Of a DNA stretch of 64,000 nt, positions 33,545 to 48,301 are shown one piece after another; position 1 is the stretch's first letter, and each line of letters begins with the position of its first letter. Below the pieces are notes generated by a model. It searched no databases, was not told the origin of the DNA, and worked only from the letters and a program-made list of their open reading frames with translations. Location: NCBI RefSeq assembly GCF_000807275.1, contig NZ_CP009056.1, forward strand, positions 1,427,192 through 1,491,191, given 5' to 3'. Source of the stretch: Frischella perrara. Lineage in GTDB: Bacteria > Pseudomonadota > Gammaproteobacteria > Enterobacterales > Orbaceae. The position numbers were made by a program, and so were the translations under genes.

Positions 33545-34891
33545 ATGAAAAAAATAATACTGTTAGGACTCATCGCATCAATGCCATCTTATTATGTTTA
33601 TGCAGACAATAATCAAGAACATACATTTTTTTCCTCAATTGGTGATGATCCTTTTTTTAAAGATAGTAAATTTTACTTATCTACCCGCAACCATTGGAAG
33701 TATTTGAAAGAAAATGCCGCTCAGCAAAAAGAGGTCCATAGTGCATGGGGGCAAGCATTTAGTTTTGATTATAAATCAGGTTATTTATTTGATACTTTAG
33801 GTTTTGATGTTACCTATAATAACGTAATCAAACTTGGCGCAAGTGATTACTTTGCATCACGTAATTTACTTTATAATCATGGCAAAGGCCTCAATAAGCA
33901 CAATGCAACAGGTTTTAATAAATTTACACAACGCTATGCTAAGATTAAATTAGGCGATGATGATAGTACGGTTAATTTTAATGGCAAAATGGGTTGGCAT
34001 AGTTTAAAAGACTTTGGTGTAATTAGCTCTTCACAACATTTAACGCGCAATAGTTACCTCGGCTATAGTGGAACGCTTAAATATGATAATTTTGCCTTTT
34101 CATTGGGTTATATTACCAGTACGTTACCCCGTGAATCATCTAGAAAAGTTCATTTTATGAGTTTAGATGGTAAGCATGTTATTGATAATATCAGTACTGC
34201 AGAAATTGCTTATAAAGATAAAAACATGACACTTGATTATTCTTATGGTGTAGCTAAAGATTACTTACGGCGTCATGCTATTGAGTTGGCTTATAAACCC
34301 ATACCTAAACTTACATTAGGTGCCCAATTTTATGGTAGTTATGCATTAAAGAATCATGATAAGATGAAGCAAAATGTCACAGATTTTGAAGATCATGCTT
34401 GGCATTATGCGACTGATTTAGAATGGAAAGAAACGGATTGGTCAATTAAAGTCGGATTAGGCTATACCGATGCCAATAAACGTAATGCAATAGGTTATTA
34501 TCACCGTCATCTAGGTAAAAATAACCGTGCTCGCTTTAATGGAATGGCAGCAACTGGCGCCGATTATATGCGAGATGGTGAATGGGTAATTTCAAGTATA
34601 TTATCTTACGATTTTATAAAAGATAATACTTCAGGACTTTATTTAAACTATGGTGAATTTAACTACAAACATGATACATTAAAGAACGGAGAAATTAATG
34701 TTTTTAACATTTGGACTCCAAGTAGTGGCATGTTTAAAAATTTATCTATATTATCTAAATTTGGCTATGGATGGTCTTATAAAACACAAAGTGTCAAAGA
34801 TATAACACCAAAACTAAGACACGGCAAGGCACAACGCTCTCCTACTTTATCAGCTGAAACTGCTATTGATTATCGCTTTAACATATTATAG
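33545..34891 (+). CDS. OprD-family outer-membrane porin
   Basis: A 448-aa protein with signal peptide (cleavage after VYA, near residue 20) and an all-beta outer-membrane pattern. It resembles the OprD/ChiP porin group: an early FYLSTRNHWKYLK strand, then the family's typical QAFSFDYKSGYLFDTLGFDVTYN block. The C-terminal strand ends FNIL rather than a terminal aromatic, somewhat atypical for BAM recognition (Phe lies at position -4). Substrate cannot be read; position between two exported histidine phosphatases and next to the beta-glucoside genes suggests a sugar or phosphorylated compound. AAAAGGAAAT precedes ATG; 117 bp separate it from the upstream gene and 12 bp from the next. Confidence 0.8.
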   Translation: MKKIILLGLIASMPSYYVYADNNQEHTFFSSIGDDPFFKDSKFYLSTRNHWKYLKENAAQQKEVHSAWGQAFSFDYKSGYLFDTLGFDVTYNNVIKLGASDYFASRNLLYNHGKGLNKHNATGFNKFTQRYAKIKLGDDDSTVNFNGKMGWHSLKDFGVISSSQHLTRNSYLGYSGTLKYDNFAFSLGYITSTLPRESSRKVHFMSLDGKHVIDNISTAEIAYKDKNMTLDYSYGVAKDYLRRHAIELAYKPIPKLTLGAQFYGSYALKNHDKMKQNVTDFEDHAWHYATDLEWKETDWSIKVGLGYTDANKRNAIGYYHRHLGKNNRARFNGMAATGADYMRDGEWVISSILSYDFIKDNTSGLYLNYGEFNYKHDTLKNGEINVFNIWTPSSGMFKNLSILSKFGYGWSYKTQSVKDITPKLRHGKAQRSPTLSAETAIDYRFNIL

Positions 34892-34903
34892 AAGGAATAA
34901 ATT

Positions 34904-35671
34904 ATGAAAAATATCATTAAATTAGCTAGCATCTTGGTACTTTTTACTTCCAGCATAGTACAAACCGTTGCTGCCGATGTTAATCTTTATTTTACTCGTC
35001 ATGGTAAAACCATGTTCAATACTGCTCAACGTGTACAAGGTTGGTCTGATACACCACTTACAAAACCCGGTATTGAAGTTGCTCAATATTTAGGTAAAGG
35101 TCTAAGAGGAACTGATTTTATTGCTGTTTATTCAAGTGATCTCGGTCGAGCAAGAGAAACTGCTCGCTTAGTATTGGAGGCAAAAGGTGAGGAAAGAATC
35201 AGTATTATTGAGTCTAAAAACCTACGTGAAACATGTTTCGGTTTATATGAAGGTGATTTAGATCCAAATATGTGGACCCCTGCGGCTCAATATCTTGGTT
35301 ATAATTCAGATAAAGAATTAATGGCTGATTTAGCTGTGGGTAACATCACATTAGATAAAATGATGAATGCCATTGCTGCAATTGAAAAATCAGGTGAAGC
35401 TGAAAATTACAACACAGTTAAAAAACGTATGACTCTGGCAATGGAACAAATCGCTAAATCTGCTCAAGCTAAAGGTGGCGGTAATGTATTAATCGTATCT
35501 CATGGTATGGCAATTATGGCATTGGTTAATGATATAGCTGACTCTCCAGTTAGAGAAGGTTTAGGAAATGCTAGCGTTACTAAAATCCGCTACACTGATG
35601 ACGGTAAATTTATTGTCGAAAGTATCGGTGATATGAGTTATGTTGAAAAAGGTAAACAAGCTAAAAAATAA
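34904..35671 (+). CDS. Periplasmic histidine phosphatase
   Basis: A 255-aa protein with a cleavable signal peptide (cleavage near Ala24) and no lipobox. All four histidine-phosphatase motifs are intact: FTRHGKT with His33, SSDLGRARETA, LRETCFGLYEG with the acid Glu, and IVSHGMA with His200. It shares its length, the GWSDTPLT block and the conserved C-terminus (IGDMSYVEKG) with the lipoprotein at 32630, so the two are paralogues. Family members hydrolyse small phosphoesters; its substrate is not known. It is 12 bp after the porin and is followed by a strong terminator. Confidence 0.88.
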   Translation: MKNIIKLASILVLFTSSIVQTVAADVNLYFTRHGKTMFNTAQRVQGWSDTPLTKPGIEVAQYLGKGLRGTDFIAVYSSDLGRARETARLVLEAKGEERISIIESKNLRETCFGLYEGDLDPNMWTPAAQYLGYNSDKELMADLAVGNITLDKMMNAIAAIEKSGEAENYNTVKKRMTLAMEQIAKSAQAKGGGNVLIVSHGMAIMALVNDIADSPVREGLGNASVTKIRYTDDGKFIVESIGDMSYVEKGKQAKK

Positions 35672-35694
35672 CTAATTATTGTAGTATTAACTTG

Positions 35695-35719
35695 CCACCC
35701 CAGTAGCGGGTGGTTTTTT
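35695..35719 (+). terminator. Terminator of the beta-glucoside/phosphatase cluster
   Basis: CCACCC (35695-35700) pairs with GGGTGG (35708-35713), loop of 7, followed by TTTTTT. It ends the bglF-to-phosphatase transcript 24 bp after the last stop codon. Confidence 0.85.
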
Positions 35720-35890
35720 ATGATAAAATCAGACTCTCCTTATTTTCGGTACCGTATTAAATTTCCTGATCTTTCTATCCAATTTATATTAACAAACTAT
35801 AATAAAAATTAATCATCTAAGTAGAGATGTAAAATTAATTAATAAAGCCTGATTTTTAGCTCTTTTAATCGTAATCAGAATAAAAATAAC

Positions 35891-35919
35891 TTGTCAGTGG
35901 TGGATTTCTAAGCTATTTT
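35891..35919 (+). promoter_or_regulatory. Candidate his operon promoter
   Basis: -35 TTGTCA (35891-35896), 17-bp spacer, -10 TATTTT (35914-35919). The inferred start near 35926 is about 25 nt before the first leader-peptide ATG. Confidence 0.6.
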
Positions 35920-35950
35920 ATTCAAATTGTTATTTGATTATTATTATTTT

Positions 35951-36013
35951 ATGAATTTACTTTGCACCATTATGATTAACAATATTATCCATCATCACCA
36001 TCACCCTGATTAG
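35951..36013 (+). CDS. hisL: his operon leader peptide
   Basis: A 20-codon ORF whose last codons are five consecutive His, then Pro-Asp-stop. E. coli HisL ends in seven His then Pro-Asp. A second in-frame ATG at 35972 would give a 13-residue peptide; neither has a clear ribosome-binding site. Ribosome stalling at the His codons under histidyl-tRNA shortage should shift the downstream RNA to the antiterminator form. Confidence 0.85.
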   Translation: MNLLCTIMINNIIHHHHHPD

Positions 36014-36032
36014 TCTTCGGGCATTTGGTGCT

Positions 36033-36108
36033 GGAAGACAAAGGTCTTCCGGATAAGTGCGAAAGTAATCAGAAAGCCCTCGGAAGATCTCTTCCGGGGG
36101 CTTTTTTT
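36033..36108 (+). terminator. his attenuator (pause, antiterminator and terminator hairpins)
   Basis: Hairpin 1: GGAAGAC (36033-36039) with GTCTTCC (36044-36050). Terminator: 36075-36086 with 36091-36102 (12 bp, one G-U), loop ATCT, then a T-run to 36108. The TCTTCCG of hairpin 1 can instead pair with CGGAAGA of the terminator 5' arm, giving the antiterminator. This is the classic his attenuation layout. Confidence 0.88.
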
Positions 36109-36161
36109 ATTGTTTCAAAAGGGAATAAGTTACATTTTAAGTCATCAATCAGGAGGGAAAT

Positions 36162-37061
36162 ATGTTAGATAATTCACGATTAAGAATTGCAATGCAAAAA
36201 TCAGGGCGACTCAGTGAAGAGTCCCAAAAACTACTTGCTCAATGCGGTATTAAAATTAACTTACAAGAACAGCGCCTTATTGCTTTCGCTGAAAATATGC
36301 CTATTGATATTCTCAGAGTTCGAGATGATGATATTCCTGGTTTGGTGATTGATGGTGTTGTCGATATCGGTATCATCGGTGAAAATGTACTTGAAGAAGA
36401 GGTGCTTTCTCGCCAAGCAGAAGGTCAGCTACCACAATTTAAAATGCTTCGACGTTTAGACTTTGGTGGATGTCGTTTATCCATTGCTGCTCCACGCGAT
36501 TTTGATTATCAAAGTCCACAATGTCTAGATAACTTGCGCATTGCTACAACCTACCCTCACCTACTTAGACGTTATTTAAATCAATATAACGTCAAATTTA
36601 AAACGTGTTTATTAAATGGTTCGGTTGAAGTGGCTCCTCGTGCAGGTTTAGCTGATGTAATTTGTGACCTTGTTTCCAGTGGTGCAACATTAGAAGCTAA
36701 TGGCTTAAGAGAAATAGAAGTTATATACCGCTCAAAAGCCTGCTTAATTCAACGTGAAGGTAAATTAACAGAAGATAAACAAGCTTTAATAGATAAATTA
36801 TTGACTCGTATTCAAGGTGTCATTCAAGCACGTGAATCAAAATATATTATGTTACATGCACCAACCGAAGTATTGGATCAAGTCATTGACTTACTACCCG
36901 GAGCTGAAGATCCAACCATCTTACCGCTTGCTAATGAGAATAACCGAGTAGCGTTACATATGGTAAGTAGTGAATCGTTATTCTGGGAAACCATGGAAAA
37001 ACTTAAGGCGCTAGGTGCTAGCTCAATCCTAGTATTACCAATTGAAAAAATGATGGAGTAA
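36162..37061 (+). CDS. hisG: ATP phosphoribosyltransferase
   Basis: A 299-aa long-form HisG, the first enzyme of histidine synthesis (ATP + PRPP). Features: [16 protein letters not shown] at the start, [15 protein letters not shown], the PRPP-binding region [19 protein letters not shown] (about 165-183), and a C-terminal ACT-like regulatory domain (about 225-299) that binds histidine. Length equals the E. coli enzyme (299). A strong AGGAGG ribosome-binding site precedes ATG. It is the first structural gene of an eight-gene operon. Confidence 0.97.
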   Translation: MLDNSRLRIAMQKSGRLSEESQKLLAQCGIKINLQEQRLIAFAENMPIDILRVRDDDIPGLVIDGVVDIGIIGENVLEEEVLSRQAEGQLPQFKMLRRLDFGGCRLSIAAPRDFDYQSPQCLDNLRIATTYPHLLRRYLNQYNVKFKTCLLNGSVEVAPRAGLADVICDLVSSGATLEANGLREIEVIYRSKACLIQREGKLTEDKQALIDKLLTRIQGVIQARESKYIMLHAPTEVLDQVIDLLPGAEDPTILPLANENNRVALHMVSSESLFWETMEKLKALGASSILVLPIEKMME

Positions 37062-37065
37062 AGCT

Positions 37066-42608
<5,543 letters not shown>

Positions 42609-42615
<7 letters not shown>

Positions 42616-43220
42616 CCTTAGAACAAATCAATCAATTGGATTGGCAAAAAGTGGGAGATTTAATGCCTGTTATCATTCAACATGCCGTTTCCGGTGATGT
42701 ACTCATGCTCGGTTACATGAACAAAGAAGCATTAGAACATTCTATTACAACAGGTAAAGTAACGTTTTATTCTCGCACTAAAGCGCGTTTATGGACTAAA
42801 GGTGAGACGTCTGGACATTTTCTGGAGTTAGTAGATATTGCACCCGATTGTGATCATGATAGTTTGTTAATATTAGTTAATCCGCTCGGACCAACTTGCC
42901 ATAATGGCACTAAAAGTTGTTTCAGTCCCGCACAGTCAGAATGGGGATTTTTGTTTGAACTTGAACAGCTCCTTGCTTCTAGGAAAAACGCTGATCCTAA
43001 TTCGTCATATACCGCTAAACTTTATCAAGATGGGACTAAACGTATTGCACAAAAAGTTGGCGAAGAAGGTGTAGAAACAGCATTAGCCGCTACCGTTAGA
43101 GATCGCGAAGAACTAAAAAATGAGTCTGCTGATTTGATTTATCATCTTTTAGTGTTATTGCAAGATCAAAACTTAAACTTACAAGATGTTATTGGTATTT
43201 TAAAATCCAGACATCAATAA
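42609..43220 (+). CDS. hisI: Bifunctional phosphoribosyl-AMP cyclohydrolase / phosphoribosyl-ATP pyrophosphatase
   Basis: A 203-aa HisIE fusion. Cyclohydrolase part (1-115): [31 protein letters not shown] and the metal Cys/Asp set DCDHDSLL with [12 protein letters not shown]. Pyrophosphatase part (about 118-203): [29 protein letters not shown] and [17 protein letters not shown]. It ends the operon. Confidence 0.97.
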
Positions 43221-43609
43221 GCGTTACTAATTCTTTGAGCTATTTTTAACTTAATTCGTCGTTATTTAAAAAATGTGTTTTAGGTTAAAAATAGTTCAGT
43301 ATATAGGTCTACCCTTCCTCATGATCGACTTTATCATTTATAATTTATCTCATTCAACACTATAAATTATTTGTAACTAAAACTTGATCATTTCATCAAT
43401 ACATTTGAAATGTTACTAAATTTGTTGTTATCCATTCTAATCACGTGGTTTGTATCTACAACTCACTGAATAATCGCGTTTGAAATGATCCCACTTATAA
43501 ATAAAATAACAAGATTAAAACACCTATTATTCGGTCATTATATTAACATCTCTTGCATTATAGTTTATGATCCTAAACAATTGTAATTAATATTGTATTG
43601 GATCTTCTG
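43221..43609. other. Gene-free region downstream of the his operon
   Basis: A 389-bp AT-rich stretch with no ORF. A 16-bp imperfect inverted repeat (43237-43252 and 43282-43297; core CTATTTTTAAC against GTTAAAAATAG) lies just after hisI. It could fold in the his mRNA 3' end but lacks a T-run. No other structure is evident. Confidence 0.5.
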
Positions 43610-45442
43610 ATGTATCGCTGGTTTGAAAAACGAATTAACCCCTACCCTAATAATGATCCTCAACCCGTTGCTAAAAATCTGTTTGTATTTTTATGGCAAA
43701 TGACAAAAGGTATTCGGTTTTATATTTTATTATTAATCTTTTTTAGTGCCTTTGTCAGCGCTTTTGAGACTTTTTTATTTGCTGTTGTTGGGAAAGTAAT
43801 AGACAAATTAAGTATCGTGACACCTCTTGAGTTGTGGCAAAAAGAGGGGGGTACATTAATCATATTGGCAATCATTATTGCAGGTAGTACTTTATTTGTT
43901 GCGCTAGGTACGATTATCAAACATCAAGTGTTAGCTGGCAACTTCCCTATGCGTTTACGTTGGAATTTACATCGGTTAGTTCTCAATCAAAGTATGCAGT
44001 TTTTTCAGGATGAATTTGCCGGTCGGGTATCGGCAAAGGTAATGCAGACCGCATTGGCGGTACGCGATACTATATTTTTGATTTCCGATATTTTAGTTTA
44101 TGTTGTTATCTACTTCTTTACTATGTCGTTAGTTTTATCAGACTTCAATATCTGGTTACTTATTCCTTTTACCAGTTGGTTATTCTGTTACATGATAGCG
44201 ATGATTTATTTCGTACCCCGTTTAGGAAATATTGCTGAACGTCAAGCCGATGCCCGTTCACTGATGACAGGTCGCGTTACTGATGCTTATACGAATATTA
44301 TGACAGTAAAACTCTTTTCACATTCAGGTAGTGAAGCTAATTATGCTAAAGAATCAATGGATGGCTTTTTGGTTACCGTTAACAAGCAAATGCGTTTAGT
44401 TAGTAGCTTTGAGATTGTGAATCATATTCTAAATATTGGTCTATTTTTAAGCACTTTTGGTCTGTCCTTATGGTTATGGAGTAGTTCCATGATAGGTGTA
44501 GGAGCAATCGCAGCTGCTACTGCGCTGGCTTTACGTTTAAGTGGTACATCACACTGGGTAATGTGGGAAATGACTTCACTATTTGAGAATATAGGTGTAG
44601 TCAAAGATGGAATCAATACTTTTTCTGTCAATCAAGAAATCAAAGATAAACCTAATGCTAGCGAACTTAAAGTAACAAAAGGTAATATCGTATTTAAAGA
44701 TGTTAATTTTAATTATGATAATCGTGTAGATGATCCGATTATTGAGCAACTAAATCTTAATATTAAACCCGGTGAAAAAATTGGTTTAGTCGGTCGTTCT
44801 GGTGCAGGTAAATCTACTCTGATAAATCTCTTACTACGTTTTTATGATCTAAAAAGCGGGCAAATTATCATTGATAACCAAGATATTCGTAACGTGACAC
44901 AAGATAGTCTGCGTTCTCAAATTGGTATGGTTACCCAAGATACCTCTTTACTGCATCGCTCGGTACGAGAAAATTTGCTTTATGGTAATCCAACCGCCAG
45001 TGAAGAACAAATGTATCAAGCTGCGAAACAAGCAGAAGCTGATAAATTTATTGTCACCTTACGTGATGCACAAGGTCGAATGGGCTATGATGCTTATGTC
45101 GGCGAACGTGGAATAAAATTATCTGGTGGACAACGGCAACGAATTGCTATTGCCCGCGTAATGTTAAAAAATGCACCAATTCTATTGTTAGATGAAGCTA
45201 CGAGTGCATTGGATTCAGAAGTGGAACTTGCCATCCAACATAGTTTATATCAACTAATGGAAGGAAAAACAGTAATTGCCATTGCTCATCGTTTGGCAAC
45301 TATCGCTGCCATGGATCGCTTAATAGTACTGGATCAAGGTAAAATCATTGAACAGGGTAGCCATCAAGAATTGTTAGCGTTAAATGGTCTTTATGCCCAA
45401 CTATGGAAACATCAGAGCGGTGGTTTCTTAGGTGATGCTTAA
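43610..45442 (+). CDS. ABC exporter (fused membrane and ATPase domains)
   Basis: A 610-aa half-transporter of the MsbA/Sav1866 class. Six membrane helices (about 20-325) precede the nucleotide-binding domain (about 340-600). Walker A GRSGAGKST, signature KLSGGQRQRIAIARV, Walker B ILLLDEATSALDS and the H-loop AIAHRL are all intact, so it should be active. An upstream in-frame TTG (43598) could start translation, but the ATG at 43610 is preferred. It shows no cognate gene, so the substrate (lipid, peptide or drug) cannot be named. It stands alone between his and an iron importer. Confidence 0.85.
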   Translation: MYRWFEKRINPYPNNDPQPVAKNLFVFLWQMTKGIRFYILLLIFFSAFVSAFETFLFAVVGKVIDKLSIVTPLELWQKEGGTLIILAIIIAGSTLFVALGTIIKHQVLAGNFPMRLRWNLHRLVLNQSMQFFQDEFAGRVSAKVMQTALAVRDTIFLISDILVYVVIYFFTMSLVLSDFNIWLLIPFTSWLFCYMIAMIYFVPRLGNIAERQADARSLMTGRVTDAYTNIMTVKLFSHSGSEANYAKESMDGFLVTVNKQMRLVSSFEIVNHILNIGLFLSTFGLSLWLWSSSMIGVGAIAAATALALRLSGTSHWVMWEMTSLFENIGVVKDGINTFSVNQEIKDKPNASELKVTKGNIVFKDVNFNYDNRVDDPIIEQLNLNIKPGEKIGLVGRSGAGKSTLINLLLRFYDLKSGQIIIDNQDIRNVTQDSLRSQIGMVTQDTSLLHRSVRENLLYGNPTASEEQMYQAAKQAEADKFIVTLRDAQGRMGYDAYVGERGIKLSGGQRQRIAIARVMLKNAPILLLDEATSALDSEVELAIQHSLYQLMEGKTVIAIAHRLATIAAMDRLIVLDQGKIIEQGSHQELLALNGLYAQLWKHQSGGFLGDA

Positions 45443-45462
45443 ATAATTAAATGCTCATTAGA

Positions 45463-45486
45463 TCGTCATCAAGAATTTGATGACGA
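45463..45486. other. Hairpin between convergent ABC genes
   Basis: A perfect 10-bp stem TCGTCATCAA/TTGATGACGA with loop GAAT, 20 bp after the ABC exporter stop. There is no T-run on either strand, so it is a transcript-end structure at most. Confidence 0.4.
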
Positions 45487-45595
45487 TAAATCAATGAAGT
45501 ATAGATTGATAAACCTTATAAGCATTTCATAAATTTGACTGAATATGATTTTTTGATAGTGATTTACTCAATAAGAGTATTATTAGATTCTGTCA

Positions 45596-46354
45596 TTATT
45601 GATAATACATCGCAATTAATTGCCCAGCGACTTCATGGATAGATAAGGGCGTATCAAATATATCTTGCAAAATATCGGCCTGCATAATCGCTTTAGGTTG
45701 CCCCTGATAACAAAGTGCACCTTTTTTCATGGCTAAAATATAATCAGAATATGCAGAAGCGAAATTAATATCATGAATGACTAGAATAATGGTTTTACCT
45801 AACTGATCGGCTGCTAAACGTAGCTGTTTCATCATGGCAACTGCATGTTTCATATCAAGATTGTTAAGCGGTTCATCTAACAATATATAATTGGTATCTT
45901 GGCATAAAACCATTGCAACGTAAGCCCGTTGTCGCTGTCCACCTGATAATTCGTCTAAAAAGCGATGTCGCAAATCCAATAAGTTTAAGAATGCTAATGA
46001 TTGGTCAATTATCTCCAGATCTTTTGTGGTTAATCTTCCTTTGCTGTATGGATATCGACCAAACCCTACTAATTCTTCTACTGTTAATCGACTATTGAAT
46101 TGATTTTCTTGTCGTAGAATTGACAAATTTTTTGCCAACACAGCACTATTCGTTGTCACAACATCTAGATCGCCAACTTGCACTCTACCAGAATCCGCTA
46201 GTAATAATCGACCTATGATAGATAATAACGTTGATTTACCCGCTCCATTTGCGCCAATGATAGAAGTAATACCGCCATTTGGAATGGTTGTTGTGATATT
46301 GTCTAAGATGACAGCATCGCCATATTGTTTTCTAATGTTATCAATGGTGATCAT
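45596..46354 (-). CDS. Ferric-siderophore ABC importer, ATPase
   Basis: A 252-aa ATPase of the FepC/FhuC/CeuD/YclP group. Walker A GANGAGKST (about 35-43), signature LSGGQRQRAYVAMVL, Walker B YILLDEPLNNLDM and the H-loop VIHDINFA are present. It is the last gene of a four-gene unit with two FecCD-type permeases and a binding lipoprotein, 1 bp after the permease gene. The set most resembles catechol/petrobactin-type importers of the VctPDGC/CeuBCDE/YclNOPQ kind; the ligand is not certain. Confidence 0.9.
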   Translation of the reverse strand: MITIDNIRKQYGDAVILDNITTTIPNGGITSIIGANGAGKSTLLSIIGRLLLADSGRVQVGDLDVVTTNSAVLAKNLSILRQENQFNSRLTVEELVGFGRYPYSKGRLTTKDLEIIDQSLAFLNLLDLRHRFLDELSGGQRQRAYVAMVLCQDTNYILLDEPLNNLDMKHAVAMMKQLRLAADQLGKTIILVIHDINFASAYSDYILAMKKGALCYQGQPKAIMQADILQDIFDTPLSIHEVAGQLIAMYYQ

Positions 46355-46355
46355 T

Positions 46356-47342
46356 TTAGAACCTTTTTAATATTAAATAAATGAAGACGATACCGCCAAT
46401 AAATTCTAATACTACCGATAATGTACCTGACATATTTAATGCATATTCTAAAACAAGTTGACCGGCTACTAAGGCAATGACAGCCAATAAAAATGCGGTA
46501 GGTAATATAAATCGGTGTTGGTAACTTCCAGCTAGCAAATAAGCTAAATTTGCAACCATTAAACCTAAAAATGTCAATGGACCAACTAAAGCCGTAGCAA
46601 TGGCGACTAAAATCGAGACTAAAAATAACGTCACCATCACTTCACGCGAAAAATTCAGTCCCAAATTAATTGCATGACTTCGACCTAAAGCTAATACATC
46701 AAATAGATGACGTTTGCGCCAAACAATCCAGCCGATGATTATAATAATAAAAACAGAAAACCAAATTAACTCTGGCGCTGCACGAGTAAAAGTAGCGAAG
46801 ATCCGCCCTTGTAAAATCGCGAACTCGCTTGGATCGAGTAACCGTTGTAATAATGTGGATAGACTGCGAAATAGTGCCCCTAGAACAATACCAATCATTA
46901 ACACAAGATTAATGTTAAATTTTACAACTTTAAAAATCCATTGATATAGCAATATCGAAAACACAACGAGTAAACTTGTCTCAATAACAAATTTCAAAAT
47001 GCTAAATAACCAATATGAACTAACATTACCGCTATAGCTAAAGACAATTAGTGTTTGAATCAATACAAATAGACTTTCAAACCCCATTAATGATGGCGTT
47101 AAGATACGATTATTAGTAACACTTTGAAATAGCACAGTTGAAATACTTGCTGAAAATGCCACAATAATCATCGTCAAAAGAATATAACCTCGATGAACTA
47201 AGACATAATGTAGATTATTTCCCAGATTAATCGTCATGAAAACACTTATCAATATGCACGCTAAAATACAAAGCAGTACTAAGCGCTGTTTTGATGTAAA
47301 ATTTGATTTCCAAAATGTCAAATAGTGTTTAATGCTTTGCAT
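46356..47342 (-). CDS. Ferric-siderophore ABC importer, permease 2
   Basis: A 328-aa FecCD-family permease with about nine or ten membrane segments. It has GPLTFLGLMVANLAY, the family block that contacts the ATPase, and NNRILTPSLMGFESLF near the N-terminal third. It overlaps the upstream permease gene by 14 nt, so translation is coupled. Two distinct permeases form the heterodimeric channel in this importer class. Confidence 0.9.
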   Translation of the reverse strand: MQSIKHYLTFWKSNFTSKQRLVLLCILACILISVFMTINLGNNLHYVLVHRGYILLTMIIVAFSASISTVLFQSVTNNRILTPSLMGFESLFVLIQTLIVFSYSGNVSSYWLFSILKFVIETSLLVVFSILLYQWIFKVVKFNINLVLMIGIVLGALFRSLSTLLQRLLDPSEFAILQGRIFATFTRAAPELIWFSVFIIIIIGWIVWRKRHLFDVLALGRSHAINLGLNFSREVMVTLFLVSILVAIATALVGPLTFLGLMVANLAYLLAGSYQHRFILPTAFLLAVIALVAGQLVLEYALNMSGTLSVVLEFIGGIVFIYLILKRF

Positions 47343-48294
47343 ATTTGGCTTGCTTAATTAGTAAGTAAAGAAAAATGATTGCACCAATCCCACCTAAAAT
47401 AGTGCTGGCTGGTATTTCAAAGGGGGCAATAACAATACGGCCAATAATATCACACACCAGAACTAAACCGGCACCGAAGATACAAACGTAAGGAATAGTT
47501 TTGCGAACATTGTCTCCCATTATCATACTGATCAAATTAGGTACAATTAAACCAATAAATGGTAATAATCCAACTACTGAAATCACAATGCCGGTTACTA
47601 ATGCAATGACTGTTAGACCCATTAACATGACAGAACGATAATTTAGACCAACGTTTATAGCAAATTCTCGCCCCATACCTGCAACAGTAAAACTATCTGC
47701 TACCCAACATGCAAATAATGTTAAGAAACCAACCAACCATAACAATTCATAACGTCCTTGAAGCACGCCGGAAAAATCACCACCATATATCCAAGCCCAC
47801 AATGATTGTAATAAACCATAATACATAGCGATAAAAATTGTTACAGCACTGATGACACTTCCTAACATGATTCCTACTAATGGTACAATCAATGCTGACT
47901 TTAGAACTATCTTACGCAAAATTATCATAAATAACGCTGTTCCAACCAAAGCAAATAGACTCGCAATTGTCATTTTAAAGAAGATTGTTGCCTCAGGTAC
48001 AAACACCATGACTAGCAATAACCCCAAACTTGCAGATTGTGTTGTACCTGCTAAAGAAGGTTCGATAAAACGGTTTTGAGTCAACAATTGCATAATTAAT
48101 CCGGCCACACTCATAGCACTACCGGCTAATAATAGAGCCATTGTACGAGGAAGACGACTGATAAAAAGTATATCGCGCGTATCTGAATCAGTCATAAAGG
48201 TTAGAAAAGAGATATTTGTTACACCAGTTAATAGGCTTATCAATGATAAGCCTATTAAAATTATGATACCAATAATTAGGTAAGTTGACTTCAT
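47329..48294 (-). CDS. Ferric-siderophore ABC importer, permease 1
   Basis: A 321-aa FecCD-family permease. RLPRTMALLLAGSAMSVAGLIMQLLTQNRFIEPSLAGT is the family N-terminal signature, and GLLPFIGLIVPNLISMI the coupling block. It is 7 bp after the binding-protein gene and overlaps the next permease by 14 nt. Confidence 0.92.
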   Translation of the reverse strand: MKSTYLIIGIIILIGLSLISLLTGVTNISFLTFMTDSDTRDILFISRLPRTMALLLAGSAMSVAGLIMQLLTQNRFIEPSLAGTTQSASLGLLLVMVFVPEATIFFKMTIASLFALVGTALFMIILRKIVLKSALIVPLVGIMLGSVISAVTIFIAMYYGLLQSLWAWIYGGDFSGVLQGRYELLWLVGFLTLFACWVADSFTVAGMGREFAINVGLNYRSVMLMGLTVIALVTGIVISVVGLLPFIGLIVPNLISMIMGDNVRKTIPYVCIFGAGLVLVCDIIGRIVIAPFEIPASTILGGIGAIIFLYLLIKQAKYAKH

Positions 48295-48301
48295 AGATTA
48301 A

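Larger units (their letters stand above)
35672..36161. other. Control region between the bgl cluster and hisG
   Basis: A 490-bp interval holding the bgl-cluster terminator, a his promoter candidate, the hisL leader ORF, the his attenuator and the hisG ribosome-binding site. Apart from these, 35720-35885 shows no ORF, repeat or RNA. Confidence 0.8.
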
